Of a stretch of 64,000 bases of DNA, positions 46,834 to 56,103 are shown one piece after another. This stretch comes from Excoecaria cochinchinensis. Taxonomy: Eukaryota > Streptophyta > Magnoliopsida > Malpighiales > Euphorbiaceae. How positions within the stretch are numbered: position 1 is the stretch's first letter; every line of letters begins with the position of its first letter. Below the pieces are notes generated by a model that saw only the letters and a program-made list of their open reading frames with translations, searched no databases and was not told the DNA's origin. The stretch lies in assembly GCA_947683425.1 (NCBI GenBank), contig CANTUQ010000008.1, positions 124,001 through 188,000 on the forward strand, given 5' to 3'. The translations under genes were made by a program, and so were the position numbers.

Positions 46834-47970
46834 TAAAATAGGGGAAAAGGGACTTACCTCGCCGGAGCCGCCTTCGGAGGGGTGGTGGCCGACACCTCCA
46901 TCACCGAAAGGTAGATCGGGACGCCGGAAGGCCGCCAGAGCTGGTCACACGCTGGGAAGAACGACGACCATGCCGAAAAATGCCACGGAGCGTCGCCGAA
47001 GTTCTTCTCCACGCGCCTTGCTACCGGCGACGGATGGTTGAACGGCGGCCGTAGAAAGCTTCGTCCGGGTGCGCTGGTGCTCGAGGTGGGGCGCGTGCCG
47101 TCGTGGACGGCAGCATTTGGCCGGCGAAGCTCCCGCCTTTCTCTCTTTCTTTTTTTCTCTTTTCTCCGCTCCGGTGGTCTGCGTTCCATTGGCCTCTGCT
47201 ATTCTTTCTAGTTGTTTCATCTTTCCTTTTAATTTCTTTAATTCCTTGATTTTGGTTTCCTCTCACTTGCTCTCTCTTTTATATTTCCTTTCTATTTTTT
47301 TCTATGCCTTGCACTCTCCTGCTCTCACTTTATTTTTCCTTTTTCGTTCTTCAACCCATCCCCTGCTCTCTCTTGTTCTCTCTTTTTCTTCTTTTCTCAA
47401 TTCTCTTCTTCTTTCAATTTTTTGTTCAGCCGAGAGCCCCTTTTCATCTCCTCATCATATTCTTTTTATAGCCTAGAATTAGGGTTAAGGTCATCTAAAT
47501 AATTCCCTCCATTTTATTATTTTTTTTTATTTTTTATTTTAACTAATTTACACACTTTTAATTTACTTAAACTAAACACATATATTAATTAATTAAACAT
47601 TACTAATTAAACACTCTATATTTTCCTACCTTCTTAATTTGATTAATCTACTTAAATTACGACATCTATTTTATCTAATTAAACCCCACATTTATTTTCT
47701 TCTTTTTTTTTCAACTTTTATTATCCTAAAATATTAACTAATTAATCAACTAATGTTAATTATTAATTTATCTTACATATCAACTAATTAAATTAACCTA
47801 ATCTTAATTTTCGATTTATTTAATTAAACTAACCTAATCCTATTTTTTTTATTTTTAATTTTACCTACATATTTTATGTATTTATTATTATTTTTTTTTG
47901 GAGGAATTTATCAAGGACCCAAAATTGCCATTGCTATTTTAAAAATCCGACTCCGGACCCGGTGTCTACA
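44877..47970 (-). repeat. Tat-like LTR (5' LTR of the - element, 3094 bp)
   Basis: Same layout as the left LTR: AAT block 45560-46840, GC-rich block 46858-47130, pyrimidine block 47130-47460, AT-rich end. Transcription of the element would start here and run leftwards. Confidence 0.93.
47462..47471 (-). promoter_or_regulatory. TATA box in Tat-like 5' LTR
   Basis: On - it reads CTATAAAAAG, followed by a purine-rich (on -) stretch that would be the transcript leader. The left LTR has GTATAAAAAG at the matching place (37807-37816). Confidence 0.6.
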
Positions 47971-47975
47971 GGTGG

Positions 47976-49000
47976 CTTACGCATTCCAAATTGCAACTAA
48001 TGACATTCCTACCACTTATAATAAAATAGTAAAAAAGTTCAAAAGTAAAGAAGTAGAGGAAAGCTATGAATGATGAAATACAGTCCCTTCATAAAAATCA
48101 TACGTCGAAGCTAGCTAGTCTCTCGAAGGGAAAGAAAGCAATTAGGTACAAATGGGTATATGCAAAGAAAGATGGATTTCCTAATAAGGATGGTGTTCAT
48201 TACAAAGCAAGGCTGGTGGCTAAAGGCTACTTTCATATAGAGGGAATTGACTATAATGAAGTTTTTTCTCCATTTGTAAAATATTCCTCCATTCGAATTT
48301 TATTGTCTTTGGTAGCACAATTGGATATAGAACTAGTTTAGTTGGATGTAAAAACTATTTTTTTACATGGAAACTTGGAGGAGGAAATCTATATGGCTCA
48401 GGCCGAAGGGTTTAAACTTGCTGGAAAAAAAATATGGTGTGTAAGCTTGAAAAATCATTGTATGGATTTAACTAATCTCCAAGGCAGTGGTACAAACAAT
48501 TTGACAAGTTTATGATGGGGCAAAAGTACACAAGAACCAAATATGATCATTGTGTGTATTTGCGCAAGTTACAAGATAGATCCTACATATATCTTCTTTT
48601 TTATGTTGATGATATGTTGATAGCTTCCAAGAGTCTGATAGAGATTGAGAAGTTAAAGACTCAATTGAACGGTGAGTTTGAAATGAAGGATCTAAGTGAA
48701 GCCAAAAAGATTATTGGTATGGAGATAAGTAGAGATAGGGAATTGAGGAGACTTTGTTTGACTAAGAAATAGTATCTAAGAAAGGTGCTAAAACGTTTTG
48801 GCATGAATGAAAAGTCAAAACCTGTAGTACTCTTCTTGCTCATCATTTCAAGATCAGTGCATCTTTGTCTCCAAAGAATCAAGCAGAACGAGAATACATG
48901 GTAAAAGTACCATATGCAAATATTGTTGGTAGCTTGATGTATGCTATGGTGTGTACAGGGCTCGATATGGTATGTATAAGGCCAGATATTTCATAGGCAG
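47976..49000 (+). pseudogene. pol: copia B reverse transcriptase, right of insertion
   Basis: Continues the frame cut at 35131. RT blocks: IATNDIPTTY, GKKAIRYKWVYAKKDGF, YKARLVAKGYFHIEGIDYNE, LSLVAQLDIELV then QLDVKT after a stop, FLHGNLEEEIYMAQAEGF, KLEKSLYGF in another frame, QWYKQFDKFMMGQKYTRTKY, and the catalytic LLFYVDDMLIASK (about 48595-48630). Unlike copia A the palm is complete, but stops (48339, 48770) and two frame changes (about 48430 and 48820) disable it. Confidence 0.92.
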
Positions 49001-49662
49001 TTGGGGTTATGAGCAGGTATATAAATGATCCTGAAAAGTAGCTCTAGCAAGCTATGAAATGGATTCTGCAGTACATTCTGAACACCGTAGATGTTAGTTT
49101 GCTATTTCAGTGGGATGATGAAGATGGTTAATGTGTAGTTGGATATTGTGATTCCGACTATGCTGGTGATTTGGATAAACGGCGATCAACAACTGGTTAT
49201 GTGTTTACTCTTGCGAAGGCACCAATTAGTTAGAAGTCTACTTTACAGTCAACAATTGCTTTGTTCACTACAAAGGCAGAGTATATGGCAGTTATAGAGG
49301 CTATAAAGGAGGCAATTGGGCTTCAAGGTTTGCTTGGTGAATTAGGGGTTCAATAGAAGTACATCAAAGTGCATTGTGATAGTCAGAGTGCTATTTTTTT
49401 TGCAAAAACTCAAGTTTACCATGCAAGGATGAAGCATATCGATGTTTGTTATCACTTTGTATGAGAGGTTCTGGAAAAAGGTGGAGTAATAATCTATAAG
49501 ATTAGGACCACTGAGAATCCTGCTGATATGTTGGCAAAAGTGGTGACTGCGGTCAAGTTACAATATTGTTCGGACTTGATCAATATTATAAAAGTTAAAG
49601 TTGGGCGCTTTGAAGCGCATTTGGTGACACTACTAAAATTGAGTTTTGTGAGAGATTTGTAA
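49001..49662 (+). pseudogene. pol: copia B RNase H region
   Basis: Blocks: GYCDSDYAGDLDKRRSTTGYVF, FTTKAEYMAVIEAIKEA (catalytic Glu), VHCDSQSAIFFAKT and HARMKHIDVCYHF, then TTENPADMLAKVVTAVK. TAG stops at about 49019, 49129, 49233 and 49354, several in place of Trp or Gln. The final stop TAA is at 49660-49662. Confidence 0.9.
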
Positions 49663-49679
49663 AGATAAGAAATTACGCC

Positions 49680-49691
49680 AAGGTGAAGATT
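49680..49691 (+). other. Polypurine tract of copia B
   Basis: AAGGTGAAGATT directly before TGTTGAAAAG. It supports 49692 as the LTR start. Confidence 0.85.
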
Positions 49692-50174
49692 TGTTGAAAA
49701 GTTAACAATGTTGGCTTAATTTATTTAAGGAGGCTATCCCACATCGAAAAATTAGAAACTTAGGACTGTTTTTTCAGTTTATAAAAGGAAACCTCCCCTT
49801 ATTGTTTAAATCATCCCAAAATTGCCATCTTTACTAAGACAAAATTCTTTCTCTCTTTTGTAAATATTTTACTTGTATTATTTCTTTGAAATAGTAAAAT
49901 ATAATTTCGTAGTGTCCGATGACATGGGTATAATTGACTGAACCTCGTTAAATTCTGGTGTTATTTTTTTATCTATTTAATAGCTATTATCGGGTATATT
50001 ACTAGTAAATTATTGTGCTTTTAAATTACTTAAGAAAATTCTATCTAAGGAGATTGAATTTTAAGTGGGACCATTTGTGACCCCTCCAATCTTTCTTGGG
50101 AATTTTACCGTGTGTGTTTTTTCAATTAGTGTTCGAGGTGAATTTGGTGTAAATTAACCCGAGCTTTCACAACA
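49692..50174 (+). repeat. 3' LTR of copia B (483 bp)
   Basis: Starts TGTTGAAAAGTTAACAATG and ends CACAACA, followed by the duplicated target TACAC. It is 32 bp shorter than the 5' LTR because of small indels (for example near 50110-50125). Confidence 0.93.
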
Positions 50175-50613
50175 TACACCAAGAGATACTTATATAGAGT
50201 TTAAAAAGGTTTATTGCTTGTGTGTTGTCTCATTTATAATTTTCTTGAATGGTAGCCCATGATGGCACTAGCATTGAGGTTTAACCAAAGCTTTTTTGAT
50301 CTGCTGGGCAGCATTTAAAAAATCTTGAATAAAATTTTGATTTATTCCTCGTAAAAGAAAAGCATTATATTGAAAATTCAAGTAGTAAATGTAATTACCC
50401 AAATAAAAGCATATTTACCGAACTTAATCTCTATAAAAACATGAAATGGTGGTATTTATTTGTAAAATGGAAGAATTATATTTATATTATTTAGACTTGT
50501 GTTTTCACTAGTACAAGAAGCCAAATATTGATATAATTTAGTTTGGGAGAGGGAGAAATTAAAAGGAAGGCAAAAATGGGTTTTATGGCAAAAATGGGGT
50601 TACTGCTATCAGA
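50175..50613 (+). other. CACTA interior right of copia B, no gene assigned
   Basis: The first bases (ACCAAGAGATACTTATATAG) continue the exon-like frame from 32111 as TKRYLYRV and a stop. The remainder to 50560 is AT-rich without a recognisable frame. It may be 3' UTR or intron of the captured sequence. Confidence 0.4.
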
Positions 50614-51055
50614 TTGTTGCTTGCCACATATTCTATAAATTTGCTAGGACATAATTCAAAACACAGCCTCAATAATGTAAGTATTTATACTTTATTAATC
50701 TCCATGTTTATTCATTTCATTTTAATATTCGACTATGTATATAAAATGGTTTGTGCAGCTTATATTTATGTGTTGAGTCCTACACTGGTGGTTAGCCAAC
50801 TGGGTGAAGTTATTACTTTTTCAAGTTTGGTTCCCTTATGAGTATAAAGATTTTTAAATGATTTAATTTGAATTACTGTGATTATTAATTCTGAAACTAA
50901 TAAAAAGAGAGTGAATTGTAGATGGTTTATACCCATGAATATACTAGTGACATTCATAATAGGGCCAGTGCTAGCATGGATTCTGGTAAAAATAACAAGA
51001 ACTCCACCAAAGCTTCAAGGGGTAGTCATAGGGTGTTGCTCAGCACCACTACTTA
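50614..51055 (+). pseudogene. PIN-LIKES (PILS) auxin carrier gene fragment
   Basis: Three exon remnants with intron borders. 50614-50676 (LLATYSINLLGHNSKHSLNN, donor GTAAGT). 50759 to about 50835 (acceptor TGCAG; VLSPTLVVSQLGEVITFSSL). 50922 to about 51050 (acceptor TGTAG; WFIPMNILVTFIIGPVLAWI, then LVKITRTPPKLQGVVIGCCS). These match the N-terminal transmembrane half of PILS/membrane-transport proteins of the ER, which control intracellular auxin. The protein stops after exon 2, and homology is lost after GCCSA, where GNLGN would be expected. About 10 transmembrane segments' worth of sequence is normal; only about 3 remain. A retained intron layout argues for a genomic-DNA capture, not a retrocopy. 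Confidence 0.8.
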
Positions 51056-51756
51056 GCCATATCCAGCCAATGGTATTTTGTTAACTCGTACTAGTAGTAA
51101 GTAGACTAGGTCTATTTCTTATATTTATTAGATTTTTAACACTTAATTATTGACTAATGACTATATATATAGATTCTAGATACCCTAGAGCATAAGCTGT
51201 TCAAGCTACTAAATTTTTCGCCTTTGATTCTTACAACCATGTTTATCTATTTATTTATTTTATTTCGTGCAAGATGGACTAAAATAATATTAACATATAT
51301 ACCTAAATAATTAGTAAAGTTATAACTTTCACTGTAATGTTAATGAAATACTCAAACTCAGGATTTATTTTATTAAATCTCTTCTACCCTTGGAAAATCT
51401 AGAAAATAGAGACCAAATCTCCTCAATCTTGCAGGCATAGTGAATTTCTTTAATAAATTAAATTGATTTGTAAACCATTATGTATGCTAATTACAAGTAC
51501 ATAAGAAAATATAATTAAATCAATTTTTTTGTTCTTATTTTAATATTACATTTTCTATTCAACTCTTTAGTTTTACTTGATGATAGATTTCCCATAACAA
51601 TCATAATTGTGACTGCAGCTGAAGTAGCTGAAAGTCTTGATAAAGTTAAAGGGGCTATGGATCATGGGATTATTTTCAAGTTATTGGTATATTTCAGGAC
51701 AACTTGTATATTATTATTTAATTCTATACACTGTATTATTTTAGATATAGAATAAA
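51056..51756. other. Unassigned AT-rich stretch
   Basis: Mostly AT-rich. At about 51592-51690 a short open stretch reads FPITIIIVTAAEVAESLDKVKG, ending in a TGTATATT-rich region. It looks like coding sequence (few AT-rich codons) but I do not recognise it. It may be another captured exon. Confidence 0.35.
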
Positions 51757-52590
51757 TGTAACACCCCGATTCTCACCCTAGTATTATGAGCAATTTTATG
51801 TGTATTATTGTGTGTATTAGGATAATTTAGGAGTCAATTGCATGATTTTATTAATTAAATAATTTGAGTGTGTGGGTAGAAATGAAGGAGGATTAGAATG
51901 GGATTTTGCTAATACCACCATCAGATTTTGACAAGTGTATGAGAGAGTAAGGGAGAGTAGATAAAGATGAAGAGAGAGAGAGTAAGGGACAGAAACTTAC
52001 ATTTCTACCTCCTCCTCCCAGTCTTCTTCTTCTTCTCCTCTTCTTATTCTCTTCTTCTTAGTGCAAATTGGTGGATTTCAATTGGTTTTGGCAAAATTCC
52101 AGGTTTATAGTTAGCGAGTCTCTTCTCTTCTCTTCTTTCTTTCTTCTTCTTTCCGTTTTTCTCTTGGTGTGTATGGGTTTTAAATTGTTGGGATTTTGTG
52201 GTTTGTTTGATTTGGTGTTTAGAAGTTCCTGCTAAAAAAGCCAAAAGGAAAAAGAAGGTTGGAGGAAGTTCATCCAAGTGATTATGGTGAGGCCTTACAT
52301 ATCAGGTTTGAGAATTTTGTGTTTTGAATAATATTGACTTAAGATGTGAATTTCTGGTAATTGATGAAATTGAGCATAATTATGTGTATATTTACATAAG
52401 AATTGTTAATTTTGAGTTGAATTTTGAATTGAATTAAGAAAAGATGATGAATTGAAGGGAAAGTTGTTAATGTGATAATATGATGGAATTTGTGATTTTT
52501 GGTATGATTTTTGCTAAATTAATGAATTAAGTTGCTTAAGATGTTAGTTAGGAGCTTTAATTTGACAATGTTGAGTTTTGAGAACATAGT
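51757..52590 (+). repeat. LTR-like fragment beginning TGTAACACCCCG
   Basis: The start TGTAACACCCCGATTCTCACC is the typical opening of Ty3/gypsy LTRs in plants (compare TGTAACGCCCC at 56104). There is no matching ...GGGTGTTACA end before the TNP2 remnant at about 52600 and no target duplication, so it is probably truncated. A CT-rich tract occupies 52005-52165. Confidence 0.45.
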
Positions 52591-52599
52591 TTGAGTATG

Positions 52600-54059
52600 T
52601 TGTGTAGTTGGATTAAAGTTTGGGGTGTGTATAATATGAACAACTTTATTCAACATTTGTTTATTACGTCTAAATGGGTGATTTGGAGGAAGGAATTTCC
52701 TATGATTATCAAACCAAGATGTTTTACATCCATTAGGAAGTTAAAAAGCATCAAAATCATTGCCATAATATAGGCAAGCTAATTTCCCAACCATACTCCA
52801 TCTAGACAACATAACATAGGCAGGGAAATCAATAACCTTTGACATCAGAGTTGCTTTTATCATAAAATTTTGTTAAAAAGACACATCATATGTTAGCACA
52901 CCGAATTTTTTGGCCTAGCCACAATTGCTGTCAAGTACATGTAAGCGTCATTCATACACATACATGGAGGCAAATTATAAGGATTTATTATAATTGGCCG
53001 TGATGAATATTGTTAAAACCATCGGTGCTTAAACCTAGCATGATATTTTTACTATCAACAATAAAGTTGGGATGGATGTTATTGAAATATTTCCATGCGA
53101 CTACATCCGATGGATGATTAATTATTCCATTCGACTATTTAGGTTCATTATGCCATATCATGTGAGATGCAATCACATCAAAGGCATATAGTTTCTAAAG
53201 CCTCGAGGTTAGCGGGAAATAATACATCCGCTTTTATGGTACTAATTTCTACTTTCTATTACCATTTATTGGTTTGAACCTTGATTGACTACAAAATTTG
53301 TAATCATGTAATTCAACATTAACTCCTCAGAACAGCATACATCCCAGCCTGTAACAATCAATTTTTTCTACTGGCAAACCAAGGCCCCGAAGAAGCTTCT
53401 TTATATTATAAAAACTATCAACCATTTTATGATTTGAAGGCAATGATCCATTATACCAAGCCAAGATTTTATATATACTACCATCATAAATATAACTTTC
53501 AGATTTTATGTTCAATATTCAAGAAACAAAACTTAACTGGGTCATATTATCACATCTTGGGCATAATTCTTGGTCAGCTGCATTAATTAAGTGGAAGAAC
53601 ATTTTGTCAGTTGGGTTAGGTTCTTCTTCGATATTGTCTAAATTTAGTTGAAATGAATATCTCGCTGCATCAAAAACCATTTGGGAATAGGAATTTTTAA
53701 TAGCACAAACAATGCTTGTCATAAATTCTTCCCCGCCGTTGAAATTTAGCTACATTTACTGACGATCTAACTTCATTACTTCTGGACGTGCTACAAATTA
53801 TTGGCTTTCGATGTCGTGTCCACTCAAAATAATTGGGTACAAATCCATTTTTTAGCATATAGAGATGCACTTTATGAGCAAGAAGATAACACCTGTGTTT
53901 GCACTTTTTTCATAGACATCTAATTTTTTGACCGTCCATGTATGCGGCTTGAGAGCTTGCATATTCAATAAAACCTTGAACTCCTTCAACAAACTCAAGG
54001 TTAAGGTAACTATTGGGTGTTATTATTCTATACATCCATGTTCTGTCTAAATTACTCAT
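52600..54059 (-). pseudogene. TNP2-type CACTA transposase, N-terminal half, decayed
   Basis: On - from ATG 54059: MSNLDRTWMYRI (standard TNP2 start) and FIEYASSQAAYMDGQKIRC with a following Cys-rich zinc-binding stretch (KKCKHRCYLLAHKV), then LYMLKNGFVPNYFEWTRH. Two blocks follow: 53722-53519 (MFFHLINAADQELCPRCDNM) and 53515-53327 (WYNGSLPSNHKMVDSFYNIK ... GLPVEKIDCYRLGCMLF). Then, with stops, MRWHNEPN, HPSDVVAWKYFNNIHPNF, LGLSTDGFNN, NLPPCMCMNDAYMYL and DNHRKFLPPNHPFRRNK near 52690. This is the Transposase_21 layout. The C-terminal half with the rest of the DDE core is missing. Stops and frameshifts are frequent. It is oriented away from the CACTA terminus at 61303, as expected for that element's transposase. 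Confidence 0.88.
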
Positions 54060-54399
54060 TATTGTTAAACTATAATGCCAAAATCATAATAACATGGTTA
54101 GACATAATTAGATTTACATTGATGAACTGTAACATGAAAATCATTTTAACATACCAATTGAAGTGATAATTGACACTTCAAAAAGAATACAAAAAGAACT
54201 ACTTATTGGATTTGCAATATTAATATTAATTTATCATTATGGAATTCCTATGAAGGCCATCACGTGTCTACATTTTCTAATGCACTACTATTTTCTAAGG
54301 CACTAATTTGTCATTGTAATTCAAATTTCATATTTATATAAAAGTCAATTCTATGGTACATTTCTTCAAATTTCTAATTAGTTCTACGAATTTTGTTTT
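54060..54399. other. Upstream region of the TNP2 remnant
   Basis: AT-rich, no gene. It would be the 5' flank or first intron of the - strand transposase gene. Confidence 0.5.
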
Positions 54400-55135
54400 T
54401 GCTTAACAATATATATATAAATATAATACAAAATTAATAAATTAATAAATATAATAACAAATATAATTCAAAATTACAAAAATAATAAATATATACACAA
54501 ATATAATACAAAATAAAAAAATATAATAGCAAATATAATATAAAATAAAAAATAAAATAAAAATTTAAAAAATAATAAATATAAAAACAATTATAATACA
54601 AAATACATACACAAAATAATAAATATATACACAAATATAATACAAAATTAAAACAATAATAAATATAATAAAAAAATTTAATACAAGTTTAAAAAATTAG
54701 AAATATACTAACAATTATAATACAAAATATAAACAAAAAATAATAAACATATACAAAAATAAAATTCAAAATTAAAACAATAATAAATATAATGCAAATA
54801 TAATACAAATTTTAAAAATTATAAGTATAATAACAAATATAATACAAAATTACAAAAATAATAAATATTTACACAAATATAATATAAAATAAAAATAATA
54901 AATATAATAACAAATATAATGCAAATTTTAATAAATTACAAATATAATAACAATTATAATACAAAATATATACATAAAATAATAAATATAATAATAAACT
55001 TATGCACAAGTAAAATAACAAATATAATACAAAATTTTTAAAAATTTGAATAAAAAATCAGTATACTTATTATTATAAAAATAAAGTTAATATAAAAAAT
55101 AAAATTAATATAAAAAATAAATGAAAAAATACAAA
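54400..55135. repeat. AT-rich degenerate array (AATATAATAACAAATATAAT type)
   Basis: Words such as AATAAATATAATACAAAATT and ATATACACAAATATAATAC repeat irregularly with a period of about 60 bp or multiples, becoming pure AT at the right end. It lies between the TNP2 start and the inner CACTA. Open frames on - are Tyr/Phe/Ile low complexity. Confidence 0.85.
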
Positions 55136-55199
55136 AAATTGATTGTTGGGTGAAGCAGCGGACAAGGGAGCAAGAAAGGTCGACGGAAGCAGCAACGTG

Positions 55200-55700
55200 C
55201 ACTATAAGAAATTTGACTTTTTGTGACGAATTTTTTAATGACACATAAAATTTCGTCACTAATTGTAACTTACAACGACGAATTTTTTAAAACGTCACCA
55301 TACTATTTATTACAGTGATGAAATTATCTTGCGTCATTTTATGTTTTAATTATCGTCACTAAAAGATTAATTTAGTGACGAAAAAATATATTTCGTCATG
55401 ATTTATTTAGGAGGGATAATTTCCCACCATTTTTTTGGAGGGAAAAAATTTAATGACAAAATAATAACTTATTGCAACGTATATAATCGTCACAAAATAT
55501 TTATTTTTCGTGACGAATTATTTTTGTCATAATTAAATAAATTAGTGACGAATTATTTTTGTCATAATTAAATAAATTAGTGATAATAAAATCATTTCAT
55601 CACGAATAACATATCGGTATAAAAAATTATTATATTTATGACAAATAAATATATCACAAAAAATGAATATACTGTGACGAGATACAATTTCGTCACCTTT
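55200..55700. repeat. CACTA B left terminus and subterminal repeats
   Basis: Many direct and inverted copies of GTGACGAAATT / AATTCGTCAC around the terminal repeat. The array length is about 500 bp and is mirrored at the other end. Confidence 0.88.
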
Positions 55701-56103
55701 AATATGAAGGAAAAATTTCTAACCTTTTTGGGACTATTTTGGGTCCGTAAGCCGGCAAATTCACCCTGCAGATCACCCACTTTTCTTGTGAAAATATCAT
55801 GGCATAAAATAAGTTATATTAATTGTTTGAATTTTATAAAAATTCGACAAGTGTATTGAAATATTGAGAAGATGTTGTTACTTGTTATATTATTATTACC
55901 ATCGGCATGATCATTTATTTATTCTACTTGACTATATGTGACCTTATAAATAGAATGCTAATTTCTATAATATTCGTAGATTTAATATTTATATTTTCAT
56001 TTTTTTAATTACATTGAGCGGGGGCTGATCTTTGAATTTTAAATTGATTAGAAAAATAGTACGTTTGAATTACATATGATTTTCTTTTAATAGATATTAC
56101 AAT
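55701..56103. other. CACTA B interior, no gene seen
   Basis: A short GC-containing patch (55740-55790, CGTAAGCCGGCAAATTCACC) looks like transcript leader. The rest is AT-rich. Confidence 0.5.

Larger units (their letters stand above)
35132..47970 (-). mobile_element. Tat-like Ty3/gypsy non-autonomous element (LARD), 12.8 kb
   Basis: LTRs at 35132-38320 and 44877-47970, flanked by the 5-bp target duplication GGTGG (35127-35131 and 47971-47975). On - the LTR begins TGTAGACACCGGGTC and the PPT before the 3' LTR reads AAAATTGGGGGCAAC; both are typical of the plant Tat/Ogre group. The 6.6-kb interior has no gag or pol. Instead it carries tandem repeats and AT-rich filler, so the element must borrow proteins from a relative. 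In the first ~155 bp the LTRs differ at about 4-5% by eye, making this one of the younger insertions. Confidence 0.93.
32117..50174 (+). mobile_element. Ty1/copia LTR retrotransposon B, split by a Tat-like element
   Basis: LTRs at 32117-32631 and 49692-50174, flanked by the 5-bp target duplication TACAC (32112-32116 and 50175-50179). Internal order: PBS, gag, protease, integrase, RT, RNase H, PPT. RT is interrupted at 35131 by a 12.8-kb insertion; without it the element is about 5.2 kb, normal for copia. The 5' LTR start has decayed from TGTTGA to TATTAA (two G to A changes); the 3' LTR keeps TGTTGA. Coding regions have many stops. Confidence 0.95.

Noticed and set aside
52600..54059. Host gene on - with a zinc-binding N-terminus
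   Set aside because: The block order and motifs are those of TNP2 transposases, with many stops.
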